Origin: Halobacteriovoraceae bacterium
GTDB lineage: Bacteria; Bdellovibrionota; Bacteriovoracia; Bacteriovoracales; Bacteriovoracaceae
Length of the DNA: 64,000 nucleotides
Direction: 5' to 3'
Assembly (NCBI GenBank): GCA_002707495.1
Contig: PAMZ01000014.1
Coordinates: forward strand, 101,314 to 165,313
Of this stretch, positions 34,208-43,467 are shown one piece after another. The notes beneath the pieces are model-generated. The model was given only the letters and a program-made list of their open reading frames with translations, did no database searches and was not told where the DNA came from. A program made the position numbers and the translations under genes. The number at the start of each line of letters is the position of its first letter. Positions within the stretch are counted from its first letter, which is position 1.

Positions 34208-34272
34208 TTTGTACTCCTCTTATAAGGTTTAAGTTAATGCCAATAGTTGATAGCAACCATCAGACATATACC

Positions 34273-34299
34273 TTATCGAGCAGCTCAGGAATTTATTTA
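34273..34299 (-). promoter_or_regulatory. Sigma-28 (FliA)-type promoter of the flagellin gene
   Basis: On the minus strand: TAAATAAA, 11-bp spacer, CTCGATAA, matching TAAA-N15-CGATAA of FliA promoters. It leaves a 5' leader of about 60 nt to the flagellin ATG at 34207, ending in AGAGGAG. Position upstream of the filament gene is exactly where such a promoter is expected. Confidence 0.82.
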
Positions 34300-34364
34300 G
34301 CCCTCACGGCCAGAAACTTGATAAAAAGTGTCAGAATTGAGTAAAAACAAATGCTTAGACCAGG

Positions 34365-34392
34365 AAAAAATGATGCCAATAGTCAGGCATTA
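34365..34392 (-). terminator. Terminator of the prmA-rsmE-RDD-hldE unit
   Basis: On the minus strand, TAATGCC and GGCATCA (one mismatch) form a short stem around an 8-nt loop, followed by TTTTTT. The stem overlaps the last codons of the cytidylyltransferase gene. Confidence 0.5.
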
Positions 34393-34826
34393 TTGATTTT
34401 TTCAATGGTTGAGGTGGTAGAAAAGCCATCTACAAACTGGAGAGATTTAACTTGGCCCCCATTTTGTAAGACAAATTCCGAGCCAACTATCTGATCAGGT
34501 TTCCAATCTCCTCCTTTCACTAATATATAAGGAGAGACTTTTTTGATGAGTTCTAGAGGCGTATCTTGTTCAAAAATAAAGACATAATCTACGGCTTTTA
34601 AATTTTCTAATACAAACTTTCTATCCCGCTCACTATTCACAGGCCTAGATTCGCCCTTTAAGCGTTTCACACTTGCATCTGAATTAAGTCCTACAACTAA
34701 AATATCACCTAAAGACTTAGCTTCATTCAAATAACTTACATGGCCTCGATGAAGTATATCGAAACATCCATTTGTAAAAACAACTTTTTTACCAGCAACA
34801 GAATTTCTAAACTCCTCAAGATTCAT
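34383..34826 (-). CDS. HldE-type cytidylyltransferase domain (D-beta-heptose 1-phosphate adenylyltransferase, RfaE2)
   Basis: 147 aa nucleotidyltransferase. [16 protein letters not shown] carries the HxGH motif, followed by [19 protein letters not shown] and [13 protein letters not shown], typical of RfaE domain II. It makes ADP-heptose from heptose 1-phosphate and ATP. The kinase domain (RfaE1) is not attached and not in the window. The product would be the donor for GT9 enzymes, two of which are encoded in the fliD operon. It overlaps the RDD gene by 4 bp. Confidence 0.88.
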   Translation of the reverse strand: MNLEEFRNSVAGKKVVFTNGCFDILHRGHVSYLNEAKSLGDILVVGLNSDASVKRLKGESRPVNSERDRKFVLENLKAVDYVFIFEQDTPLELIKKVSPYILVKGGDWKPDQIVGSEFVLQNGGQVKSLQFVDGFSTTSTIEKINNA

Positions 34827-35533
34827 TTTTTAACAACAACTGTGTCGAAAAACATATCTTGAGTTTTTAAAAGTGTTGGCAAACCAGCTAAAGCAAAAGA
34901 TACCAAACAAAATAATGTTCGCCTCAGTGATAAAGATAAAGATATAGGTTTCATTGTCTTTAAAACCTTTAGACCAAATATACGTTTTCCTAAAGTCGAA
35001 TGCTCAGTGGCATCTAATACTGTAAAGTATAACAAGTAATAGAGAGTCATCATCGTTAGAAAAAGCGTCGTTCCCGCATCAGAAAAAAGAGATTTCATAT
35101 TAACGGGAATTTCTGCACTATAAAAGGAAAGCAAAGTTGTTATTGCACACAAAATTAGCACCAACGACATATCTATAGTCCAAGCCCCTAATCTTTGAGA
35201 TGAACTAGCAGCAGTAATAGTCTCAACAGATTTTTCTTGTTCAATTAAATCTTCAATAACTTCTGCCGGTTTTTTCGCTGCATCTTCTTGCTCATAAAAA
35301 GGAGCAAGATCACCACGATTCAAATGAGAGTCGGTTTTTTTCGATTTTAAATTCTTTAGATGCCTTTGTAGGTCTTGATCAAGCTCATTAGCTTTTTGTT
35401 TCAATGATTTTTCAACCTTTGATGTTTCACCAACGGAATGATGAAATCCTAAACCGTCAGTAATGGCCGAAAATTCAAAATTTTCCAAAAGCTTGTCTAT
35501 ATCTTGATCACTCACACGATCTGACTCTTGCAT
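34823..35533 (-). CDS. RDD-family membrane protein
   Basis: 236 aa. A soluble, charged N-terminal region (about 1-115) with coiled-coil tendency, then an RDD domain: [13 protein letters not shown] (R and D in the first helix), further helices, and [14 protein letters not shown]. Function of the family is poorly defined (transport or ion homeostasis has been suggested for a few members). Its position between rsmE and the heptose gene gives no strong hint. Confidence 0.82.
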   Translation of the reverse strand: MQESDRVSDQDIDKLLENFEFSAITDGLGFHHSVGETSKVEKSLKQKANELDQDLQRHLKNLKSKKTDSHLNRGDLAPFYEQEDAAKKPAEVIEDLIEQEKSVETITAASSSQRLGAWTIDMSLVLILCAITTLLSFYSAEIPVNMKSLFSDAGTTLFLTMMTLYYLLYFTVLDATEHSTLGKRIFGLKVLKTMKPISLSLSLRRTLFCLVSFALAGLPTLLKTQDMFFDTVVVKK

Positions 35534-35590
35534 AATTATAACTCCGTCTGTCTCCCTCTCAGAATCTCATATTTATTTGAGACCATCAAT

Positions 35591-36280
35591 TCATTGATAA
35601 ATTCCGTGAACATAACCCAGCGCACAAGGCACCGCTGTGGCAGCCCTTAGAATTGGCATATCCAGTTTAATTGCCTGAATATTATTAATCTTTAACAAAA
35701 ACTCTTCCTCTTCAATGCTAAAACCTCCCTCAGGTCCAATCATCACGACAGCTCTCCCTTGGAATCCCTTTCGACCTTGATCACCTTCAAGACTAAAAAG
35801 AAAGACTTGTTGGTACTGGTCAAAATCTAGAGATTTTATATTTTCTAACTCACCTATATCTGGCCTAATGAGATTATTGGACTGTTCAATTGCAGAATCA
35901 ATAATTCTCTCTAGACGATCTAAGTTGAGAGAGTAAGTTTGAGAAAAATCGGTGTGACATATAAAGATGTTTTTGACTCCCAACTCACAAGCCTGCTTAA
36001 CAGCTAAGTCCATTGCATCTCTTTTAAGTTTTCCAATGACTAAGTCTATATCTTTAGTATGAGTTGACTCTTTGAATACATCAGAAGGATCTAGCTTCAT
36101 ATTGTTTTTGTTCAACTCGCTAATTTTATAAATACGACCAAGACCTTTGCCATCGAGAACGAGGATATCGTCCTCTCTATTTACCCTAACTACGTTCTTT
36201 AAATGATGGAACTTATTCCCTTTAATATTCAAGGGATCGTTTTCTTTAATGGCGATATCTTTTAAGTAAACGGCCCTCAT
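35591..36280 (-). CDS. rsmE: 16S rRNA (uracil-1498-N3)-methyltransferase RsmE
   Basis: 229 aa SPOUT-class enzyme. The start at ATG 36280 (MRAVYLKD) gives a classical ATGA overlap with the prmA stop; a longer version from 36310 would be untypical. GPEGGFSIEEEEFL and the knot segment ILRAATAVPCALGY are diagnostic. It methylates the decoding region of the 30S subunit. With prmA it forms a translation-modification pair found in many bacteria. Confidence 0.94.
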   Translation of the reverse strand: MRAVYLKDIAIKENDPLNIKGNKFHHLKNVVRVNREDDILVLDGKGLGRIYKISELNKNNMKLDPSDVFKESTHTKDIDLVIGKLKRDAMDLAVKQACELGVKNIFICHTDFSQTYSLNLDRLERIIDSAIEQSNNLIRPDIGELENIKSLDFDQYQQVFLFSLEGDQGRKGFQGRAVVMIGPEGGFSIEEEEFLLKINNIQAIKLDMPILRAATAVPCALGYVHGIYQ

Positions 36281-37230
36281 TGATTCTTCCTCATCATGAG
36301 CGCCAACCAATCACCTTTTGTTTTAACTTCCACCAGCTCTAAGTTAGGATCATGACTCTGATAGTCTTCGATAACTTCAACTTCCTGACCTCTTAGAAGC
36401 CCTGATAAGATAAGAATCGAATTTTTTTTCAAATGATTAAATATCTTTTTTCTCTCTTGAATGAGAGTTTGTTGTAAAATATTTGCGAATACCAAGTCAA
36501 ATTTTTCGCCGGCAATCTGAGCGTAAGTATGAGGTAGATATATTTCGAAGTCCTCAGGTTTGAAATTATTGAGCTCGATATTTTGTTTCGTATTTTCAAT
36601 GGCGCTCTCATCGATATCATAAAGGCAATTTCTCTTCGTTTTGTTTTTCAAATAGACGGCTAACCCCAAAATCCCCGATCCACAACCGAAGTCCATACAG
36701 GTGTCAATTTTATTACTACCTAACTCTTCATAAAACTTTAAGCACAGAAAAGTCGTTTCATGGCTTCCGGTACCAAAACCCATTCCAGGATAGATATAAA
36801 GATTGTGAGGGCCCTGGTTTTCCTTTTTTTCCCACTCAGGAACAATTTTTAAGTTTTCTGAAACAACGATAGAACTAAAATTTTTCTTCCACTCTTCATT
36901 CCAATCTTTTGCTTCTTTCTCAATGAGGTGTGATCCATCGACCTGCATTGACTTTAGATATGTCATAAATGCGTTGGCCAGGCTTGAGCTATCGAAATAA
37001 TACTTTTTTAAAGAAGTATCCGTTTGAACGCGCCCCTCCACTTCAAAAATTTGTTCATCGGGTATATCGCCTCCGGAGTAGGACCTTTCTCCTAAAATGG
37101 CGTCTACTGTGGCTTCATCAATTGAAAAATCCTCAATACCCGTACAACTCCAATCGCTTAGAGCTTGAGCATCTATCTCCTCTTGTAAATTCAGTGGGAT
37201 AGAAACCTGAACATAGTAATATTTTTCCAT
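36277..37230 (-). CDS. prmA: Ribosomal protein L11 methyltransferase PrmA
   Basis: About 317 aa from ATG 37230 (MEKYYYVQVS, the normal PrmA start); in-frame ATG 37254 and GTG 37269 are possible longer starts. PGMGFGTGSHETT, the SAM-binding CMDFGCGSGILGLA, and the catalytic-loop FANILQQTL are typical of PrmA. It trimethylates lysines of L11. It overlaps rsmE by 4 bp (ATGA) and is divergent from udk with fewer than 90 bp between starts. Confidence 0.92.
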   Translation of the reverse strand: MEKYYYVQVSIPLNLQEEIDAQALSDWSCTGIEDFSIDEATVDAILGERSYSGGDIPDEQIFEVEGRVQTDTSLKKYYFDSSSLANAFMTYLKSMQVDGSHLIEKEAKDWNEEWKKNFSSIVVSENLKIVPEWEKKENQGPHNLYIYPGMGFGTGSHETTFLCLKFYEELGSNKIDTCMDFGCGSGILGLAVYLKNKTKRNCLYDIDESAIENTKQNIELNNFKPEDFEIYLPHTYAQIAGEKFDLVFANILQQTLIQERKKIFNHLKKNSILILSGLLRGQEVEVIEDYQSHDPNLELVEVKTKGDWLALMMRKNQ

Positions 37231-37311
37231 AGATGCTTTTACCGATGTCCTCATAAACTCACAATCCACCCTATAATTTTTTCTGTTAAAAGTTTGTAAT
37301 TTCGAAAACTT

Positions 37312-37935
37312 ATGTTAGATTTGCGCCTTATGTATTTGGTCGGTATAGCGGGTGGATCTGGTTCAGGAAAAACCACATTTGCTCACAAAGTATTCGATAG
37401 GCTTGATCATAAAGCCTGCTTAATTTCCATGGATTCTTATTATTTAGATGTCCTGCCGGATAACCTCCTCACCGCTAAAGGAAATCCTAATTTTGATCAT
37501 CCGCAAGCCTTTGATTGGGAATTACTTTTTAATCACCTGGCAAAATTAAAAGAGGGTGAAACAATACAATCACCTCTTTATGATTTTAAAACAAACTCCA
37601 GAAAAGAAGAAACTGTATCCATCGCACCAGAAAGAGTCATAATTTTCGAAGGAATCTTCTCCCTTTTTGATAAAAATATTCGAGATTTGATGGATATAAA
37701 ATGCTTTCTTCATGTTGAGGCAGATATTCGATTCACGCGCAGGCTCCACAGGGACGTAAATGAGCGAGGTCGATCTCTTGAGTCTGTAATTGGACAATAC
37801 TATGAAACAGTTCGCCCTATGTATCTGAAATATCTCGAACCACAAAAACAGTTCGCTGATTTCACCGTCGGAGAGGAAACTGATGTGGCTGCAGATATCC
37901 TTGCTGCAAGATTAAAAGAATATCTAAATGAGTAA
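37312..37935 (+). CDS. udk: Uridine kinase
   Basis: 207 aa P-loop kinase. Walker A GGSGSGKTTFA near residues 12-22, MDSYY, FDHPQAFDWELL, and RRLHRDVNERGRS lid are typical for uridine/cytidine kinase in pyrimidine salvage. Two Met codons (1 and 7) could be the start. It overlaps the RNase J gene by 8 bp. For a cell feeding on host nucleic acids, nucleoside salvage would fit, but that is inference. Confidence 0.92.
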   Translation: MLDLRLMYLVGIAGGSGSGKTTFAHKVFDRLDHKACLISMDSYYLDVLPDNLLTAKGNPNFDHPQAFDWELLFNHLAKLKEGETIQSPLYDFKTNSRKEETVSIAPERVIIFEGIFSLFDKNIRDLMDIKCFLHVEADIRFTRRLHRDVNERGRSLESVIGQYYETVRPMYLKYLEPQKQFADFTVGEETDVAADILAARLKEYLNE

Positions 37936-39544
37936 ATTTGATTTAAAAATTTATCCCATGGGTGGAGTCGCCGAGATTGGTTCAAATATGACAATCTTTG
38001 AGTTTGAAGAACACTTAGTTGCCATCGATTACGGAATCCTTTTTCCCTATGAGGATTTCTTTGATATCAACTATCTCATTGTCGATACTACAGCACTTAA
38101 AAAAATCTCCAAACCTATAACTTTGTTTATAACCCATGGGCATGAGGATCATATTGGTGCCGTCGTTCATTTTATCAAAGAATTTCCGCAGGCAAAGATC
38201 TACGCACCCAGACTAGCTCGAGAGCTCATTCTGTCCAAACTTGATCGCGCGAACCTAGGTCATGAAATAATCGAGTACAATAAAGAGTTTAAGTTAGACT
38301 TTGGTGAATACACTTTAAGACCGACCCATGTCACCCACTCAATCCCTGATACCTATGGAGTTATCATTAATAAAGGTCAAGAACTTGCATTTCTCTTTAT
38401 CTCTGATTTTAAATTTGATCTAATTCCTTCATTCGAAGAGCCGTTTGACGTAGAAAATATCAAGACGTATTTTAGCGCTGCAAAGAGAAAAATTGCATTT
38501 CTTGATAGTACAAATATTCTCAGTGAAGGTAAGACTTTATCTGAGTCTGAACTTCTTGGTGATTTTGAAGAAATCCTTCTAAGAAACAAGAGAACTTTCT
38601 TTACGCTTTTTGCTTCAAATATTTACCGTGTTAAAAATTTATTAGAAATCGCGAAGAAGGCTAATCGAAAAGTCTGTTTCATAGGACGTTCTTTGAATTT
38701 TTATTTAGATGCCGCCGACAAAGTTGGATTATTAAGCAAAGCTAATTATCCAATTGTTGAATTAGATGCCATCGATAATTATGATGATCCAAGACTTCTC
38801 TACCTTGTGACTGGTAGTCAGGGAGAGCATTTAGGAGCCACGAGAAGAATTGCCAATGGTGATCAAAAAAATATCAAATTAAAAGAAGATGATATTTTCG
38901 TTTTTAGCTCTAAAGCTATTCCAGGAAATGAAAAGAAAATTTATCGACTCATCAATACTATATCGGAAACAGGTACAACCGTCATAACGTCGAAAGATCA
39001 AAGAGTTCATGCTTCTGGCCACCCTGCCAGAGAGGATTTAAAGCAATTGGTTTCAGAAATAAATCCAACAGATATTGTCCCTATTCACGGAGAAACTTAT
39101 TTTCTTAGAAAGCATATTGATTTTATAAAAGATAATTTCCCCAAAATACAAACTCACTACATGACAAATTTTGATACCATGCTAATAAAAGGCTCTGAGA
39201 TCAATATTGTTGATGGAAAACAAATGGAGCCTCTGATCATTCATGGAGACTCGATTGTCATACCTCGTGAAAAAATTTCGGAAAGGCGAAAGATGGCATG
39301 TAATGGATTAATTACCATTGCGATTAATCATAAAAGTAAAAATATTCATGTAGATTCAAAAGGTCTTCCTGAAGAGTTGACTCGTTATCACAATGAGATT
39401 AAAGAACTCGCTCATTATACTGCTTTTCAAGAATTTAAAAATCGAGATTATGATTATGTCGTCGAAAAGATAAGAATTAAAATTCGAACATTTGCCAAGG
39501 AACAACTTGGTTATAAACCTATCACACTCGTATCGATGGTATGA
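37928..39544 (+). CDS. rnj: Ribonuclease J (beta-CASP metallo-beta-lactamase)
   Basis: 538 aa. Metal motif HGHEDHIG (70-77), further ligands in THVTHSIPD and ISDFKFD, beta-CASP motifs including SSKAIPGNE and ASGHPAREDL, and the C-terminal helper domain. RNase J does 5'-exonucleolytic and endonucleolytic mRNA decay. The family is dominant in Gram-positives but also found in many Deltaproteobacteria-related lineages. It overlaps the small CxxC gene by 4 bp (ATGA). Confidence 0.92.
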   Translation: MSKFDLKIYPMGGVAEIGSNMTIFEFEEHLVAIDYGILFPYEDFFDINYLIVDTTALKKISKPITLFITHGHEDHIGAVVHFIKEFPQAKIYAPRLARELILSKLDRANLGHEIIEYNKEFKLDFGEYTLRPTHVTHSIPDTYGVIINKGQELAFLFISDFKFDLIPSFEEPFDVENIKTYFSAAKRKIAFLDSTNILSEGKTLSESELLGDFEEILLRNKRTFFTLFASNIYRVKNLLEIAKKANRKVCFIGRSLNFYLDAADKVGLLSKANYPIVELDAIDNYDDPRLLYLVTGSQGEHLGATRRIANGDQKNIKLKEDDIFVFSSKAIPGNEKKIYRLINTISETGTTVITSKDQRVHASGHPAREDLKQLVSEINPTDIVPIHGETYFLRKHIDFIKDNFPKIQTHYMTNFDTMLIKGSEINIVDGKQMEPLIIHGDSIVIPREKISERRKMACNGLITIAINHKSKNIHVDSKGLPEELTRYHNEIKELAHYTAFQEFKNRDYDYVVEKIRIKIRTFAKEQLGYKPITLVSMV

Positions 39545-39870
39545 AAAATCTATTCAAAAAGATCATTTCTAAGTTCTATATCTCAAGGCGGGGAGTCTGT
39601 TCCATTTGTGATGAAGAATTTGATGACAGTGAGCTAGCTTTTCAAAATGAGCTTTTCCTCTGTCCTAAAGATGCAAATTATTACCTAGATCATAATTGGT
39701 ATTTACTAGCTGAAGCTTATTCAGACCCTGAAAATCCTCAAGCTGCTCTTAATCTTCAAAATCGTAAAGATGAATTGAAAAGCAAGCAGATCAAATCTTA
39801 TATTGTAACGGAGTACTTAGAGGATCAAAGCCAAATTATTACTAAATTCAGTCTTTATAGGGAAGCTTAA
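39541..39870 (+). CDS. Small CxxC protein between RNase J and GbsR-like regulator
   Basis: 109 aa. A basic N-terminus, then CSICDEEFDD and LFLCPKDANYY: a C-x2-C pair plus a third Cys, like an incomplete zinc ribbon or a redox-sensitive site. The rest is helical and acidic/basic mixed. The ATGA overlap with the RNase J gene suggests tight co-expression. Not recognised further. Confidence 0.72.
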   Translation: MKNLFKKIISKFYISRRGVCSICDEEFDDSELAFQNELFLCPKDANYYLDHNWYLLAEAYSDPENPQAALNLQNRKDELKSKQIKSYIVTEYLEDQSQIITKFSLYREA

Positions 39871-39872
39871 GA

Positions 39873-40349
39873 ATGAAATTTGATTCAGAGGTTATCAATC
39901 TTGCAAATAGTGTTGGTAAATTCATTGAATACTGGGGATTTCGAAGCACAGATGGAAAGGTCTGGCTGTTAATTTACTTAGCAAATTTTCCAATTGACGC
40001 CAAAGTTCTGATCGAGAATCTAGGTGTAAGTAAAGGGATGATTTCAATTTCTATAAACACCTTAAAAGAGTATCAACTCATTGATGAAATACAACACGGT
40101 GATAATAGATCAAAATTTTATAAAGCAAAATTTGATCCTATGAAAACTATAACCAGTGTATTAGCTCAACGTGAGCAAATTTTAATGAACGAAGTAGTCA
40201 CTTCTTTTAATAGACTTAAAACAAATCAAAACATTGAAGGTGTCGACCGGTCACGTATTAAAAGCGTCGGGCGAATTATAAAGTTTGGTCAAGTCCTACT
40301 ATCCGGCATAATACGCCTTAAGAAACTTGATCTGTCTCCTTGGAAGTAG
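39873..40349 (+). CDS. GbsR/MarR-family transcriptional regulator
   Basis: 158 aa winged-helix protein. EYWGFRSTDGKVWLLIYLANFPIDAKVLIENLGVSKGMISISI (given in part) has the GR-x-x-G-LLYL-type first helix and the LGVSKGxxS recognition helix of GbsR proteins, which are MarR relatives controlling osmolyte or membrane genes. Last in the udk operon. A 24-bp palindrome lies 128 bp beyond its stop, over the promoter of the convergent 48-aa gene; this could be its operator. Confidence 0.8.
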   Translation: MKFDSEVINLANSVGKFIEYWGFRSTDGKVWLLIYLANFPIDAKVLIENLGVSKGMISISINTLKEYQLIDEIQHGDNRSKFYKAKFDPMKTITSVLAQREQILMNEVVTSFNRLKTNQNIEGVDRSRIKSVGRIIKFGQVLLSGIIRLKKLDLSPWK

Positions 40350-40464
40350 ATTCTATTTCTTTGTTTTGGTCATTTGATTTGATCCAACCAGAATCGCTAC
40401 CCCCAACTCCACCTTCAAATTCTTTGATTTTAGAAGGAAAATTCCACACATATTCGACTTTCAT
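40318..40464 (-). CDS. 48-aa small protein downstream of the GbsR-like gene
   Basis: ATG at 40464 with GAGGAAG 4-10 bases upstream, 48 codons, TAA at 40318-40320. The product starts MKVEYVWNFPSKIKEF, has a Gly/Ser-rich core EGGVGGSDSGWI, and a polar Glu/Ser/Thr/Lys tail. Its last 32 bp overlap the 3' end of the regulator gene on the other strand. A -35/-10 pair (TTGATC/TATTGT, 17 bp apart) and a palindrome precede it. No homologue recognised; the short form with a Gly-rich centre may be a small regulator or peptide precursor, which is speculation. Confidence 0.6.
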   Translation of the reverse strand: MKVEYVWNFPSKIKEFEGGVGGSDSGWIKSNDQNKEIESTSKETDQVS

Positions 40465-40476
40465 AAGCTTCCTCAC

Positions 40477-40524
40477 ATTGTTTAATGATGGTTAAACAAT
40501 AGGGTAAAGTCTAAGCCAGATCAA
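40477..40524 (-). promoter_or_regulatory. Promoter with 24-bp palindromic operator of the 48-aa gene
   Basis: Perfect palindrome with 9-bp arms ATTGTTTAA (40477-40485) and TTAAACAAT (40492-40500), 6-bp spacer TGATGG. On the minus strand the -10 TATTGT (40501-40496) overlaps the palindrome and TTGATC (40524-40519) is the -35, spacing 17. A protein bound here would block the promoter. Size and symmetry fit a MarR/GbsR dimer. Confidence 0.6.
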
Positions 40525-40576
40525 GGCTTTGGCCTCGACAATAGAGAAACAATGTGTTTTTCAATGCTTAAGAACT

Positions 40577-40605
40577 AAAAAAGCCCTCAAAAAGAGGGCT
40601 TTTTT
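40577..40605 (-). terminator. Bidirectional intrinsic terminator after ftsZ
   Basis: AAAAAAGCCCTC (40577-40588), 5-nt loop, GAGGGCTTTTTT (40594-40605): perfect 12-bp stem with a U-run on both strands, 22 bp after the ftsZ stop. Confidence 0.9.
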
Positions 40606-40627
40606 AAACAAAATGTTCTTTATTAAA

Positions 40628-42112
40628 CTATACGTCTTGGCTTCGCCCTTCGTCTCTTCTCATAAAAGACGGAGTATCAAATTCATCATCGTCAAAATTC
40701 ATAAAGCCAAGTTTTTCTGCAATAGACTTAGCCTTATTACTACTTGAAGGAGAGATTTCTACTTTTCTCTCTTCTCTAACCTCTTGAGTTGCTTCAACTC
40801 TTGGAGTTTCTTCATTAGCAGTATCATTGTCTTCAGATGTTGCTCTTATTTGAGTCTCGCGACTCGTTTCTCTTAGAAATTCTGAGCTTTCATTATCAAA
40901 ATCTACACTTCTCTCTTCGATTTCTTGTTCAGTTGCACCTTCAGCTCTGGCAGTTCCTAGAAAGCTATCGAGTTCTGATGTATCAGAAGCAATTCCTTGT
41001 GAAACATTCTGATAAGTTTCAGTTACAGGGTCAGCTTGTCTTTGTATTTCGCGGACTGATTGCTCAACATGAACCTGCGGCTCAGGGATCGCAGTTGGCT
41101 TTACATCTAACGTTGTAGCAGTTTGATTTGAAACTCTCACTTCTTTACCTGTACCGCCAAGACCTGTTGCGATGACAGTGATTTTAACTTCATCACCCAT
41201 CTCTTCATCCACAACAGTTCCAAAGATGATTTCAGCATCTTCATCTGCTGCTTCCATAATAAGAGTCATAGCCTCATTAGTTTCATGCATGGAAAGTGTA
41301 GCGTTACCAGTAATATTTACGATGATTCCAGTCGCACCATCGATTGTAATATCCTCAAGTAGAGGGGAGCTAATCGCATCAGTAGCTGCTTGAACGGCTC
41401 TATCTGATCCAGTAGCAATACCTGTTCCCATAAGGGCCAGACCTTTATTCGCCATAACAGTTGAAACATCGGCAAAGTCAGCGTTGATAAAACCAGTATT
41501 ATTAATAAGATCAGAAATACCTTGGACTGCATGAAGAAGAACCTCATCTGCCTTCTTAAAAGTATCCACTAAAGATAAGGACTCACCTGCGATTTGAAGA
41601 AGCCTCTGATTAGGAATCGTAATTAAAGAGTCAACGCAATCTTCAAGAGTTTTAATTCCGATGTCTGCTTGCTTTTGTCTTTTTCTTCCTTCAAACATAA
41701 AAGGCTTAGTCACAACACCTACAGTTAATGCTCCTAGCTCTTTAGCAAGCTTAGCAATAACCGGAGCAGCACCAGTTCCAGTTCCACCACCCATTCCGGC
41801 AGTAACGAAGACCATGTCTGCCCCGTCAATATATTCAGAAAGCTTCTCGTAATCATCAAGAGCTGCTTTTCTTCCTACTTCTGGGTTCGCTCCAGCTCCA
41901 AGACCTTTAGTTAAGTCATTTCCTAGCTGGATTTTAATCGGCGCAAGATTCGCCGCAAGAGCTTGAGAGTCAGTATTAGCAACTATAAACTCTACACCAG
42001 ACAAGCCAGATTTAATCATTGTATTAACAGCGTTACATCCGCCACCACCGACACCGATGACTTTGATCTTAGCTCCTGAATTGTTATCGATATTTTCAGC
42101 TACCTCAAACAT
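40628..42112 (-). CDS. ftsZ: Cell division protein FtsZ
   Basis: 494 aa tubulin-like GTPase. [10 protein letters not shown] (21-30), GTP signature GGGTGTG (108-114), NADFADV synergy segment, then a long Glu/Thr/Arg-rich linker of about 160 residues, and a C-terminal conserved peptide DTPSFMRR that binds FtsA. A short RDEGRSQDV tail extends beyond it. It forms the division ring. Last gene of the dcw run, 14 bp after ftsA, followed by a strong terminator. Confidence 0.97.
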   Translation of the reverse strand: MFEVAENIDNNSGAKIKVIGVGGGGCNAVNTMIKSGLSGVEFIVANTDSQALAANLAPIKIQLGNDLTKGLGAGANPEVGRKAALDDYEKLSEYIDGADMVFVTAGMGGGTGTGAAPVIAKLAKELGALTVGVVTKPFMFEGRKRQKQADIGIKTLEDCVDSLITIPNQRLLQIAGESLSLVDTFKKADEVLLHAVQGISDLINNTGFINADFADVSTVMANKGLALMGTGIATGSDRAVQAATDAISSPLLEDITIDGATGIIVNITGNATLSMHETNEAMTLIMEAADEDAEIIFGTVVDEEMGDEVKITVIATGLGGTGKEVRVSNQTATTLDVKPTAIPEPQVHVEQSVREIQRQADPVTETYQNVSQGIASDTSELDSFLGTARAEGATEQEIEERSVDFDNESSEFLRETSRETQIRATSEDNDTANEETPRVEATQEVREERKVEISPSSSNKAKSIAEKLGFMNFDDDEFDTPSFMRRDEGRSQDV

Positions 42113-42126
42113 AATTTATCCTCCGA

Positions 42127-43380
42127 TTAAAATATTTCCTTAAAAACGTTTCTTAAGGAGTCACTAAATTTACCAAGTAAATCCACCTCTTCATACTGGG
42201 AATTTTTTTGCTTCGTAGTTTTAGTTACTTCCTTACCCATATTGTCTGTTTTAGATTCTAATAAAAGCCCTAGTACTGTTGCAAACTTAGGATCCTGCAT
42301 AACGGTTGTCATTCCACCAAAAGCAAGGGGATAACCCACCTTAACAGGCTTTTCTAACAGATATTCTCCCAGGTCACTTAAATCTCGAATTAAAGCTCCA
42401 CCGCCGGTGAGAATATATCCCCCTGTAATCATGCCACCAAGATTCTTTTCTTCAATTTGCTTTCTTATTATTTCAAAAAGCTCTTCAGCTCTAGCACCAA
42501 GTACTTGAGCGATCTTCCCAAGTTTTACCTCTCGAGGTTTAGAACCATTTAAGCCATGGACGGTAATATGAGCTGATTGATTTAGATTATCTGCCAAAAC
42601 ACTTCCGTGATTTATCTTTATTCTCTCTGCTTCGTTGTGAGGAATTTTTAAAGCTACAGCTAAATCGTTTGTAAAATGATTTCCACCTACTGGAATAATT
42701 TGAGAATGAATTAGACTTCCATCTTTCCATACAGCAATATCAGTTGTTCCTCCTCCAATATCAATAAGGACAACACCAAGTTCTTTTTCTTCAGGAGAAA
42801 GAACTGATCTTGAACTTGCAATTGGCTGAAGAATAATATCGTTCGGTTGAATACCGGCAGCCTCTACACATTTTATTATATTTTGAATGAGAGGGGTTTT
42901 TCCTGTCACTATATGCACGTGAGCTTCTAATCTTGAGCCACACATCCCAATAGGATTCTTTACTCCTGCTGTACTATCAACTCTAAACTCTTGAGGGATT
43001 ACATGAAGGACTTCTCTATCGCTTGGTATAAGCACAGCTTTAGCTGCTTCTAGAACTCTTTCGACATCAGCATCGGTAATTTCCTTACCTTTAACTGCCA
43101 CAACACCTGAGGAGTTAAAACAATAGATATGGTTTCCTGCAATTCCTACTGTAGCCGCATGAACATCTTCAATACCCGCCATGAGTTTTGCGTCTTCAAT
43201 TGAACAATGGATTGATTTTACAGTTTTGTCGATATTAACCACTGCGCCTTTTTTAAGGCCGTGACTGGGATGAGATCCCACACCGATAATTTCAAGGCCA
43301 GCTTTATCGTGATAACCAATGGTCGTACAAACCTTGGTGGTCCCAATATCCAGCGCGACAATAATCTTTTTGTCATTCAT
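42127..43380 (-). CDS. ftsA: Cell division protein FtsA
   Basis: 417 aa actin-like ATPase from ATG 43380 (AAGGA 6-10 bases upstream; an upstream GTG lacks a ribosome-binding site). ALDIGTTKVC phosphate-1 motif, IDIGGGTTDIAV phosphate-2, LTGGGALI, and a C-terminal amphipathic helix (FSDSLRNVFKEIF) that anchors FtsZ to the membrane. Order ftsQ-ftsA-ftsZ is canonical. Confidence 0.96.
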   Translation of the reverse strand: MNDKKIIVALDIGTTKVCTTIGYHDKAGLEIIGVGSHPSHGLKKGAVVNIDKTVKSIHCSIEDAKLMAGIEDVHAATVGIAGNHIYCFNSSGVVAVKGKEITDADVERVLEAAKAVLIPSDREVLHVIPQEFRVDSTAGVKNPIGMCGSRLEAHVHIVTGKTPLIQNIIKCVEAAGIQPNDIILQPIASSRSVLSPEEKELGVVLIDIGGGTTDIAVWKDGSLIHSQIIPVGGNHFTNDLAVALKIPHNEAERIKINHGSVLADNLNQSAHITVHGLNGSKPREVKLGKIAQVLGARAEELFEIIRKQIEEKNLGGMITGGYILTGGGALIRDLSDLGEYLLEKPVKVGYPLAFGGMTTVMQDPKFATVLGLLLESKTDNMGKEVTKTTKQKNSQYEEVDLLGKFSDSLRNVFKEIF

Positions 43381-43467
43381 GAGAGAGTCCTTTCTCACTG
43401 CTTACAAACAGTTACAGAATCATTCTGTCATCATGGGCGGCAATTTTTGCACCCTATTATAAAAATT

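Noticed and set aside
40529..40747. 72-codon plus-strand frame across the ftsZ terminator
   Set aside because: Runs through a strong terminator hairpin and antisense ftsZ; no support.
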